From Plantago elongata (lineage: Eukaryota > Streptophyta > Magnoliopsida > Lamiales > Plantaginaceae): DNA of 64,000 nt. The stretch covers positions 1 to 64,000 of the forward strand of contig JAYMSP010000173.1 of assembly GCA_036897095.1 (NCBI GenBank). Direction: 5' to 3'. Positions 24,561 to 34,700 of the stretch are shown one piece after another; position 1 is the stretch's first letter; each line of letters begins with the position of its first letter. Below the pieces are notes generated by a model. It was given only the letters and a program-made list of their open reading frames with translations, searched no databases and was not told where the DNA came from. The position numbers and the translations under genes are program-made.

Positions 24561-24669
24561 GTGGCTGTTTGGATGAACATTTGAGTGGGGTATTTTAAGT
24601 GTAATTTAGACCAAATCACTGTTCATCAAATAAAATGAGGGATATTCAAGTTCTCATCCAAACACCCCC
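24561..24669. mobile_element. Tourist-like MITE (PIF/Harbinger type), 109 bp
   Basis: The ends are inverted repeats: GTGGCTGTTTGGATGAAC at the left, and GGGGGTGTTTGGATGAGAAC when the right end is read on the - strand. Both sides are flanked by TAA (24558-24560 and 24670-24672), the target duplication typical of PIF/Harbinger elements. No coding capacity. Confidence 0.75.
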
Positions 24670-24672
24670 TAA

Positions 24673-25201
24673 AATATTCCGATCGATTCAATTTCAATTT
24701 TAAAGTATTAAAAATAATATGGACACGTAATAGACTAATTACAAGTTATGTGTATTGACAGATTCTTACACACTTACATTCACCTATGCACATGTTGGCA
24801 TGGATAAGAAGGCCAAACAGAATGAATTTATTTATAACATGCTTTAGGCGGATTATATTAATTCGAATCATCGAGTTAGAATTGATGTTGCATGTTCAGC
24901 CAAAAGCCGATAAAATATAATCTAACCATACATATGGCTGGGCTGGCATAGTATCTGCCATCCTAATACCTAAGTATGACTAGATTATATAATAAGTTGT
25001 CAACTAAACTACGTTTAGTTTAGTTTAGGCAAACAAATCTAATCCATCACAATCACAATGGATGTCTAATGAGACATGGGAGTATAATCAAATTGAACAA
25101 ATGTGACAGTTCATGATGAATCATTAACGTGCCTTGTCATCTAAATCTTAAGACATTTAATGTGATATGCACAAATCATATTCCACTGCGGAAATAATCT
25201 G
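24673..25201. other. AT-rich spacer
   Basis: No gene, repeat or regulatory site is recognised. Confidence 0.4.
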
Positions 25202-25210
25202 TCATCAAAA

Positions 25211-26214
25211 AGGAGAAAGGCACCATTATATCGTATAGAGCATATAACACATGCAATGTATCGATTGCTTTCCCCTGTAATATTTCGTCCCATAATTTAT
25301 TCAGTCGTAACATCGAAAAGATAAATTGAAAAGACAAATTGACTATTTTGAATAGGTCAACTCAACACCTCACATGCCACTTCATTAGATAAATTTAAAA
25401 ATAAAAATTGAAAACCAAAAAATAATTTCTTAATTTAAATTTCAGAATAAAAAATATGAATATTTTTTGTAATTTAAAAATAAAATAAAAAAGAGAACAA
25501 AAATTAAAAAAGAGAACAAAAATTAAAAAAGAAAAAAGAAAAAAAATAAATACATGAAGAGCAAAAGGGTGCCAGATTTCCCTCCAAAAGAACAAAGATA
25601 AAGCCATCTCCAATAGCTTAAACCACATTAAAGAACAAAAATGAGACCATCTCTAATAGGTAAACCATACTTAACAGTAAACTAAGATTAATGAAATTAA
25701 AAATGCGGGTTATCTTATGATTAACAAGGTCCAATCCGTTCAAGTGTGCCGGCCGTTATGTTATCATCATTACTGAAGAAAAATAATACAAGTCGTCGAA
25801 GAATTTTAGAGAAGAGTGTTGATTTCGTTACAAAGGTTACAGTATGAAGTTTGGAGAAGTGGTCTAGTATAGCTGTGTTTAACTAAGGACTATTCACTCT
25901 CCTTTTCTTTTTCTTTTTTAATTTTCATTTTATTTTTAAATTACATAAATTATTCATACTTTTTTATTTTGAAATTTAAATTAAGATTTTTTTCATTGTT
26001 TTAATAATTTTAAATTTATTTAATGTGGTATGTGAGGTGTCGAGTTGACCTGTTGACTGAAATGTCATGTCAGATTTTTTGGTAAGAATGGTCAATTTGT
26101 TCTTTCGATGCCACGACCAAAAAAACTATGGGACGAAATATCACAAGGGGAGCAAACGACGCACTGCGTATGCCATATGCCCTATACGACAGGATCAATG
26201 GTGACTTTCTCCCA
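25211..26214. mobile_element. Mutator-like (MULE) non-autonomous element with long inverted arms
   Basis: A 1004-bp element with inverted arms of about 300 bp: left about 25211-25510, right about 25905-26214. The left end reads AGGAGAAAGGCACCATT; the right end, read inverted, TGGGAGAAAGTCACCATT. Further matching blocks include ATATTTCGTCCCATA and 'ggtcaactcaacacctcacat' (one mismatch). It is flanked exactly by the 9-bp repeat TCATCAAAA (25202-25210 and 26215-26223). Long terminal inverted repeats plus a 9-bp target duplication are the Mutator signature. The middle carries no transposase, so it relied on one made elsewhere. The arms have diverged, so it is not recent. Confidence 0.85.
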
Positions 26215-26223
26215 TCATCAAAA

Positions 26224-27016
26224 TTGTCTAACACTTCATCTATTGTATACTCATAATATTGTAAATAGTTTATGGTAGCAATAGTATATTTTCCAATGTA
26301 ACCATTTAGGTAAGGTCTATTTTGTTAAGAGAAAGTTTAAACAGTCTTTAGATAAATAGGCAGATTTACATTGTTAAAAATACATCGATTTTATTACTTA
26401 AAATATCTATGTCAGGTTAATTAATTTTTTTTAATTATAACAAAACCTAGGTTGTGTTCTTTTCAACTGAAAATCACTTCAGTTCAGTGTAGTTCAGTTA
26501 AGTTCAACTCGGCTTAATTATAATTTATATCTTACTTAAGTTTAGTTGAATTAAATTAAGTTCAGTTCATGACAAAAAAATATATTTCATATGACAAATT
26601 TTAGGTAACAAAAAGATTAAATATCACCATAGATTACTCTCTTATGATATCTCCAAACATATCATCATAACTTTGTTTTAAATGATAATTTATGACTAAT
26701 TATCAAAACATATTACTTTATAACGATAATTTTAATAACTTGCCAAAGAAAAGTAATGATAATTTTAGTAACTTGCTAAAGAAAATTAAAGAGCTTGGGT
26801 GACATTTGTGGAAAAAATTTATCAAAGGAAGGAAAAGCAAGTACTAGTAAGGGTTCTTTTGCAAATATATATATAACTTGTTAAATTTCGGTGGTCAAAT
26901 ATTAATTAGGTAAAACATTTGAACTTCCATGCAAATAACAAATTTACCAACAAAATACACAAACACTTCTTAGGAAACGCAGAGATAAGATGAATCACTT
27001 TCTCCCCCAAATTCCA
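26224..27016. other. AT-rich spacer with a dispersed repeat
   Basis: Positions about 26455-26580 are rich in 'cagttcagt', 'gaactgaa' and 'ttaattataattt' words. They resemble stretches at 41020-41180, 51900-51960 and 63725-64000, so this is likely a worn MITE family. The rest is unremarkable AT-rich DNA. Confidence 0.45.
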
Positions 27017-27370
27017 TCAATGGACAAATAAATCGAGGAATAGATCACATGAACCGATCGCGTTCCAGTGTGTAGTATACTCTGTCTCCACACAACCAGA
27101 AAATCGATCACAACCAGTGTGTAGTATACTCTGTCTCCACACGACCAGGAATAGATCACAATCTATTTCAGCGCTTCTCCAGCTGAGCTCAAATCTCGCG
27201 AATTGATTTTCTCCAGCTGAACTCAAATCGGATTAAGCTGAGCTCAAATTGATTATCTCAGGTAGCTAAGCTCAAATCGGATTATCTCAGGAACCACTTG
27301 ACAACTTCGATCGATTCTCTTCAGCCGAGCTCAAATCGGATCGCTTCAGCTGCGATCGAATCGCTTCAGG
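27017..27370. repeat. Degenerate tandem repeats
   Basis: Two copies of a block of about 50 bp around GTGTGTAGTATACTCTGTCT (27069-27170) are followed by at least five loose copies of a CAGCTGAGCTCAAATCGGAT-like word (27178-27370). There are too few copies and too much variation for a CRISPR or an ordinary satellite. Function unknown; it may be part of the neighbouring CACTA relic. Confidence 0.7.
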
Positions 27371-28009
27371 TTCGTGCTTTTTGTGTATTAAATTGCAAAT
27401 TAATTTTGTGTTGAACTTTTGGGTATGCGTATACGTATCTTCTGTATCGTGGCGACTAGAAGAAGGATCTGATGGGAGCTATTTGGCTATGATGGTTTAT
27501 TTTTTCTTTTTGGTGGCTCAGTTAGTTTAGTGCTGCTGATTTTGGTTGTTTAGTTTTGGTCCAGTTGGTTTGTGTTTATTGGTGTTTGCTTTTCAATATA
27601 TGCTTAAACAAGTTACATTGTCACTAATCTTTCCAACACCTGCAAACATAAGACAGCTTCGTAAAATTCATAGAAAGGATAATGGAAAATGGAGTAGGAT
27701 ATCAGATATTAGTTATATGTATTTGTTCTTGAATATTTTGTATGGGTATGGCTTCTGTTTAGTAGAACAAAGGACTTGAGGAAGCTGTAAAACATACAGC
27801 AAAACACCAAGGAAAAAAGAATATTAAGAGTGGATTAAAATGGACAACAGAAGCCAAAAAAGTAAAAAATAAACTGAAAAAATGCATCAAGAGTTTGCTC
27901 TGACAAGTTCAGGTCTCTTTGAATGATAGAAGCCTGCTAAAGAATTTATGGAACATGATATAAACTGAAGTTTAAAAGGCAGTAATTCTATTTGCTACAA
28001 TTTTGTAGA
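27371..28009. other. Spacer or eroded 5' part of the CACTA relic
   Basis: One ORF (27546-27779, 77 aa) has no recognisable family. The stretch may belong to the CACTA element that follows, whose 5' end I could not find. Confidence 0.3.
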
Positions 28010-28080
28010 GACTAATACTATTACTATATCCAGTCTGTTCTTATCCCAAAGACTAATACTATTACTATATCCAGTCTGTA
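28010..28080. repeat. 30-bp direct repeat, two copies
   Basis: The word 'agactaatactattactata' plus ten more bases occurs twice, separated by 11 bp, with no mismatch that I can see. This is a recent local duplication. Confidence 0.85.
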
Positions 28081-28451
28081 GAGAGTTAATAATACTCGAA
28101 AGTTGAAGCAGCATGTTAGAAATGCAACTCTATCCAGCAACTGCCTTGATTTGTTTATACCCCAGTTGTTGATAAGAAATTATATTCAATGAACTTTCAT
28201 TAATCTTGATCTTATCTTGACTTGCAATTTTAATCATCTCCCATCTCCCAAACAAATTAAACCACTTGATTGCTACATACTAAAGTTGATTTCCCATTTT
28301 CTCTCCATTTCTTTGATCATCTCTCATCATATCTTCCAAACTTGAAACAAGTAAGTTGATTTGGTTTGTTCAGAGAAGATAAACTGAACATGGCTTACAA
28401 TAATCATTGCATTTTACAGGAGTTCATATGTATGTCCTTCAATCTGAGAAT

Positions 28452-28576
28452 ACATTGGGATCTGCACTTTCATATTTAGTTTCATTTATGCAAGCGCAAT
28501 GCAAATCTGCACTTTCATATTTAGTTTCATTTATGTTTGTGCAATGCAGATCTGCACTTTCATATGCTGTAAAATC
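28452..28576 (+). repeat. 51-bp minisatellite, about 2.4 copies
   Basis: The unit begins TCTGCACTTTCATATTTAGT and repeats with about 51-bp spacing. As 51 is a multiple of three, an ORF (28407-28691) stays open across it and shows repeating SALSYLVSFM. That ORF has no other family feature and is probably chance. Confidence 0.8.
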
Positions 28577-28835
28577 TGAAGTTCCGATCAGCACTTTCAA
28601 ATATGACATTTCCCTTTATGTACTTCAGTTGGTAGAGTCTGCCTTATGTGATTTGGGCGAAGAGCAAAAATTACTCTCTTTGAGTATGTGAAAACACATT
28701 CACAATTCATTTAACACATACTTAGAAGTTGGAAGCTGTGTATATTGTGACTATAGCTGGTTCGCTTGATAGGCATTTGTTTTTTCCCCTTTCCCCACGG
28801 AGTATAACCGTGTATTTCTTTCCTTCTAAATGTAA

Positions 28836-29355
28836 GGTTTCTGGGCTCTCTTGCTGGCTTTATTCGCAACAGGAACCACCCTGAAGCATCAATTGCGAAA
28901 CAATATTTAGTGAATGAGAACATCACGTTTCTTTTGATGCATTTTCCTCTAGACATGGAAACAAAATTCAATCGCCGTCCACGAAATTTTGATGGTGTAT
29001 GTGAACAAAAGGAAGGCATTTCTGTGTTTTCTATGAGAACACGTCCATTTGGGAAAGTTAAGCCCAAGTATTCTTTGAGTGGTGGAGAGAAATAGATAAA
29101 GCCCATTGGTACATATTGTGCAATTGTGAAGAAGTTGAGCCCTACCTTAAGTAATACATACTTCCCCTTACTGTTACATCATTTAATTAAGAAATATAGA
29201 TACCCCTTGATTATTTTCCTTTTTTATTTTTTATTTTGTCTTTTTAGAATGCACTAGGCTGAATTGCTAGAAATTACTGTAGAAGAAGTTGGCAGCATGG
29301 ATGCACCTGACCCAAGACAACAGGACACATTCCCATATTGGTTCAAAGAGCATGT
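28836..29355 (+). pseudogene. CACTA transposase remnant (DUF4218-like, then start of next domain)
   Basis: The + strand reads FLGSLAGFIRNRNHPEASIA, then YLVNENITF, ETKFNRRPRN, SVFSMRTRPFGKVKPKYSLS. A second segment in another frame gives KAHWYILCNCEEVEPYLK (29095-29150). This order matches the C-terminal DUF4218 part of plant CACTA transposases, in which 'AHWYVL.NCEE..PY' is typical. After an intron-like gap, QQDTFPYWFKEHV (29315-29353) matches the start of the usual next region. A frame break or stop lies at about 29095 (the TAG after SGGEK). The opposite-strand ORF 28711-29106 is only its shadow. No catalytic DDE part remains. Confidence 0.75.
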
Positions 29356-29597
29356 AAGTAAACTTTTTAATCTACAAAGTCTGCTCAATCTCTCTGTAGA
29401 TGATATGTAGACTGATCTCTCTTCAATATCTAAATCAATAATTTGTACTGATCTCTCTTCAATATCATAAATAAAACTCTTATGGCTTTTTTTAGTATTT
29501 ACTCTGCCTTGTGTATATTTCAGTCTTCTTGGAACAACTTGCATGTCTTAATTTTGAGTACCAGCTAGTTTCAGCATTAAAGTAGGAAGTTTTCGGA

Positions 29598-30615
29598 TTG
29601 AACAATGAATTTCTATTAAATATAGACATATTTTATTTACTAGCAATGATTCGAGATCGAAAAGACTTGGCAAGTATGCATGTCCAAAATATAATAGATC
29701 AAGCATTACAAACAAGTTACAGAAATTGGAGGTATAGGTTGGGCAAGTACCACCGAGACATGAAGAGCAAAGGGCTCCAACCTAGAAATTCTCTTCCACG
29801 GAAAGAGCTCACAACTCAGAATTGGCATGCATTATGCGAGCACGTTGAGACTGATCATTTTAAGGTATATGCCTTTCCTCTTCTCTCTCTCCTTTTCTCC
29901 TTTCCCCCCTTTTCAGATAAGACCAATTTCCCTTATAAATTTCTAAAAACACTCTGTTTTTTTTTATAACCAATGTAGACAAGGTCTGCCATTAACAAAG
30001 AAAATAGAAAATGCATGCTTTTTCCCCACACATCAGGTAGATCTAGAAACCTTTCTCGTTACCGGCAAATGGTATGTACTTTCACTCTTGGAATTTTACT
30101 GTTTTATTCATTGTATTTCTGTAAACTACAATTTTAACCCGACTAAATTTTAAAACAATTCCCCTTTTAAGATTAAGATACACAGTAACAAATACGGAAT
30201 CACAGACCGACTATATCCCACCTGTTACATTATGGCGTGTCAATTACAGAACTGTGAAACTCTGATTCATTTACATGTTAATAATAAATTTCAGGAGAAG
30301 ATGGCTGAAATGGAGGAAATATATGATGGAAGGAGAAACTTCTAAGAGTGAAGAGGAGATTATGGTTGAGGCGCTCGATTATCGATCAGGGTATCAAAAA
30401 GGTATGGGCTGGGGAGTGAAGAAGGTGCCTAGTCGCTCAAAGTATTCCGGGATACATGAGACTCAAACTCAACTTGAGAGCGCTAAAGAAGAAATCGAGA
30501 CCTCAAAACGGAGTTGGAGACTCAAAGGGAGGAGAACAAGAAGACTAATGAGCTTCTTGAGAAACTACAAGCACAGGCAGTACTTTTTCAAGAATTTATG
30601 TTAAACCACCAGCAA
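29598..30615 (+). pseudogene. Transposase_24-like (Ptta/En/Spm) remnant with coiled-coil tail
   Basis: Blocks in order: MIRDRKDLASMHVQNIIDQA and RKELTTQNWHALCEHVETDH (exon-like, 29598-29864), TRSAINKENRKCMLFPHTSG with RNLSRYRQM (29979-30071), EKMAEMEEIYDGRRN (30295-30340) and YQKGMGWGVKKVPSR (about 30388-30440). A Glu/Lys-rich stretch (ELETQREENKKTNELLEKL) follows and looks like a coiled coil. The NKENR..HTSG and SGYxKGMGWG words are typical of plant Transposase_24 proteins, the likely DNA-binding partner of the CACTA transposase. The frame breaks between 30340 and 30510, so it is not functional. Confidence 0.7.
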
Positions 30616-31140
30616 AGCTGAATACATACAGGTGTGTGCTCATTATAATTTACTTTGCATCTTTAGTTATGCATGTGAGTTGACTGGATTATGAGCTATG
30701 GAAATCCATATTAGCGTGAAGCAAGAGCTAACAAAAGCAGATGTTATATTCATTATTCAATAAGACCTAACATCGACTCAATATGTTGTTCTTCGATTTG
30801 TTTGATGGTTTTTTGTTCGAAAAATGGGTCTTGGATATGGGTGTGTGATCTGTTTGTTTGATTGTAATTCAGATTGGTTTCTGATGTGGTTTAGAGCTTT
30901 GTGGATTGTGATTTGCAATTTTGATAATCAAGCACCTTTTGCTTCTGTTTTTTTACTTTAGAAAAGTTCAGGATCGTGTCAATTTTATTTTGGCTAGGGA
31001 ATAGTTTGAATTGTTTTCAGCTGAACATTGAATTAGACTATATTATTAGACCTGAGCAATATTTGTTGTTGTTGACGTGAATGCTATGGCAGGATTACAA
31101 TTCCGAAAGTTAACCAAAATTAATCTTTGTCAGGTAAATC

Positions 31141-31886
31141 TAGTGCTGTTATTCGAGCCGAGCCGAGCCGAGCCGAGCCAAGTATTTGACATCTCGACTC
31201 GGGCTCGAACTTTAAACGAGCCTAAGCTCGGCTCGGCTCGTTAAGAGAACGAGCTAAAATTCAAGCTCGAGCTCCCTCGGCTAGGCTCGAGCCTGGTATA
31301 AAAAAAAAAAGAATTAATGAAGATAAATGATTGAGGGAGATGGAGCTGAGGATTCGAGATGGTGGAGCTACGGATTCGAGATGGTGGAGGCGTGGAGCTG
31401 TGGCATCGTCGTGGTGGAAGAAAACCGAAGCTCAACGCTTTGGAGGAAGAGACGGTGATGTTGAGCAGTAGAGGGCGGTGGATGGCAGTGCTGGAGTCGG
31501 GAAGGAGGTGGAGGAAGATGCGATGATGAAGGCGTGAGTGATCTGTTGTCAATTAAAAAAAGGGGTATAGAATAGGTAAAGAAATGAAGTGTAACGAAAG
31601 TGATTGGGAGAAAGTTTTCAGATCTAGGGTTTGTTAATGGATTTGGGCCTCAATAGTAATGGTCTAAGAAAAGGAGAATTAAGAAAATGAGCCCAACATG
31701 TGTTGTGTACTACTATATTATAGATGAGCCCAATATATAATTCGAGCCTAAACAAGCCTACTGAGTATTACCGAGCCGAGCTCGGCTCGGCTCCGCTCGG
31801 AACAAGCATGAAATCGAGCTCGAGCTCGGCTCGAAATAGCTTATTGAGCCGAGTCGAGGTAAGGCTCGACTCGAAAAACAGCACTA
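31141..31886. mobile_element. hAT-type MITE with GAGCC-rich ends, 746 bp
   Basis: The ends are inverted: TAGTGCTGTTATTCGAGCCG at the left, TAGTGCTGTTTTTCGAGTCG at the right read inverted. Flanks are GGTAAATC (31133-31140) and GGTAAATA (31887-31894), an 8-bp target duplication with one change. This and the TAGTG terminus fit hAT. Both subterminal zones are packed with (GAGCC)n and GCTCGGCTCG words. The middle holds a - strand ORF (31241-31552) rich in Ser, Pro and His that is not a transposase. It lies inside the CACTA relic. A related worn copy is at 39723-39877. Confidence 0.85.
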
Positions 31887-33492
31887 GGTAAATATGTCTG
31901 AATAATTCTTTTTTTCAGAGTTTTTTTTGGTGCTCCCATTTTTGTCATCAAGATTGAATTTTTTTAACGAGTGGAATGATTTTGAGTTTGGAATGCTTAA
32001 GTGTACATTGTTTCTTTGTTTGGACTTTTGATCATTGTTGACTTGTACATAAAGATTAAGTTTTTATGTCATTGTGGCTGTCTTAAAAATGCAAGGTATA
32101 AGTTGAAATCACTAATGACACAGATGAATAGGTGAAATAGTTCAACTGAAATGAAATGTACCTGTTTTGTATCATTGTACATGGTTATATGTGTTGATGT
32201 AATGGACCTTTGCTTAAAGGTTACTGGTGAAGAAATGCTCAGTATAGTTGCAGGGAATGTGGTTTTACTTCTGTGTGCAAAGTTTATTAGGATTAAGCAG
32301 ATTCTTACCATGCTATGTGTTGGAAGTAGTTTATTTTCTAATGAAAGTTCATGCCTTTATGCATGTGATGGTTTCGGTGTGTTTCTTCAATGTTGTTAGT
32401 ATTTGATTTCATGGGGTTAGGAAGTTGCCAATAGTGTTGTGAATTGGTTGAGCTGCACACACTCCTGAGCTTGCCTGGCAGCCTGTATGGAATGTGTAAA
32501 TCACATGATATTGAGAGAGCCTGTGCTCGCCTTTATGCTCAAAGGTTGCATGGATTGTGAAGTGGTCTGAGTGGTTTAATGTTATTGTTTTGTGCTAACT
32601 ATGGCTAGTAATAATATGTTGTTCTGTCTCTTGAGTAAGAATTGTGACTGCTCTGTGCTTCTATCTTACTCCCCGGCTCCTCATTTTCAGTTTACATATG
32701 TAATAATCTGTTGTTCTGCCTTATGTGCCCTGCTATATGAGTCTACATCATTTAATTCTTTGTTCTGCTCTTGTTGAAGGTCTGTAAAAGGAACGCATTG
32801 AAGATTTGGTCAATTGAAAGTACTGTTGAGAGAGATATTATGCGGAAGAGAAGTGAACAGCTACTATATATATTGATCATTTAGTTATGATGCTTGTGAA
32901 TTTTGGTAAATGAATTTTGTAATTTCAACGTGGAAATTTGAATGTAATATTGCCCTTCATGAATATTCTAAATATTGTAGTATATATTTTTGGAATGAAA
33001 ATTTTAAAATCTTGATATTCATAAGCATTCATGTTTTTTATTTATGCAAGAGTATAAATAGGCTATTTAAAGTATGGAGTATAGGTAATTTATGCTAAAG
33101 CATTTTAGGTGATGAATTACTTGTTCTCGACTTTAGGTGGTAAATTTCATGTCACCATAAAGATCTAAATTGGGGTGACATATACACATTGTCACCAAAA
33201 GCAACCTTCATAGAATTAATTTTGCAGGGCTTTGGTGGCAAATTGAACTTTAGGTGATGATAGAGTTAATTTAAATGACAACATTTTTATTATGACTAAG
33301 AATCTTCGGTGACAATACGGTCACTATCAATTTCAGTGACCGAATACTATTTTTATCACCAAAACCTAACATGACGGCTCTAGTGTGATAAGCATATGAC
33401 AAAAATAAATTGTCACGATAAATTATTGTGATGAAATTTTAATTTTAAGTGATAAGAATTTCATCACCAAAAACCAATTTTTTTTGTAGTAC

Positions 33493-34700
33493 ATTCAATA
33501 TAAACTTTATCAATAACGTAAGATAATCTATTATTAATCAAGACTTATTTTCTAAAGTTTGTGTTTTTCATATTACAACAAAATTTATTTTGTTAACGAT
33601 AGACATTTTAATTAATATTATAGGTAATTTCTAAATAAGTTATTTATAAACAATCTCTTGATAGACTTTGTGATACATTATAATTTTTTATCTAGAAAAT
33701 TAATACAAAATATAATAAGATGGAGTAATTATTCTATTGAAAACAATAATGAGTTCGAATCTCGAATATTTTTAAATAGACTACATATTAATATTCAATA
33801 ATTCCAGAAGTTCGGGATTGCGGCCGCACCTATACGCACCCCCTCCCTTCACCTCTGATGTCAAGCCTGTACAATACAAACTTATATATCAAAAGCCTGG
33901 TTATGAGATATGGAACTATGTTCCTCGAATGCATCTTGGAATATATACCATAATCTTATATGAGTGCATTAGAATCATTAAACAGTGGAATACAAAATTT
34001 GCATACAAGTTCAAATTCAACCCATATAGTATAAATTCATATTACTTCTGAGTTTGTACATGTCACACTAGATGCCGTTTAATTAACTTGTAATATGTAG
34101 GCTGTAGCATAAGTCTATCGGTGTGACCTTCAAATAGTAACGGGGCTTATTTTCAACATCATTAATAAGAAAAAATAAAAATAAAATAACAAAGATATAT
34201 CATGTTCACGGCTCACGCAATAGAGTCAATGAGAGGAACAGGTCATAGACAAATAATTGGAACCAAATGATATGTTGAAGCCAACTAAATCAGTTCAGCT
34301 TCTTATCGCATGTACTTCAAATTTGGAGCAATGGGCTAAATACAATGTACTCTTTTTGGATTTGTCATTGGGCCGAATCCAGCAGGTTGGATTAAAATTT
34401 GGGCGTCAGTCCAGCCTATCCCAAATTTCAAGAGGAAAATACAACTCAATCCATGCATTACATTACACACAAAGGGAAATTATTACCTAAACCAATCTAC
34501 AAGAAACACATCAACCTTTTTTAGCCAATAAATTTTCAACTATGTATGTAATGTGTATACTTAGTGCAATAAAAATTCTTTATAAGCAGAAGTTTTATGA
34601 CCGAAAGTAACGCCAAATTGGCGGGCTGCTTTCAGTAAAAGTAAGCACGCCGCGGCCTGTCAACTGCGAATACTCAAACCAGCCCACAACTCGAACGCCC
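33493..34700. other. AT-rich spacer downstream of the expansin gene
   Basis: No gene is recognised. Short ORFs (33818-34051, 34257-34490) lack any family feature. The part next to 34701 is expansin 3' UTR and terminator territory. Confidence 0.45.

Larger units (their letters stand above)
28430..33492 (+). mobile_element. CACTA (En/Spm) DNA transposon relic
   Basis: A decayed CACTA-type element reading left to right. Coding traces are a DUF4218-like stretch (about 28840-29140), a following FPYWFKEHV block (29240-29355) and a Transposase_24-like part (29598-30615). The right end at 33492 reads TTTTTTTTGTAGTA, one base from the usual TTGTAGTG. The last 400 bp hold many short TGTCACC/GGTGACA words in both orientations, as CACTA subterminal regions do. 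A hAT-type MITE (31141-31886) sits inside. The DDE transposase part and the left terminus are missing, so the left limit is a guess. The element is dead. Confidence 0.75.

Noticed and set aside
27017-27170. Possible CRISPR-like array
   Set aside because: There are only two copies of the long repeat with no regular spacers, and the DNA is clearly of plant origin.
28711-29106. 131-aa ORF on the - strand
   Set aside because: It is the antisense shadow of the DUF4218-like CACTA remnant, which gives a clear family match on the + strand.
31241-31552. 103-aa Ser/Pro/His-rich ORF on the - strand
   Set aside because: It lies between the arms of the hAT MITE, reflects local composition and has no domain.
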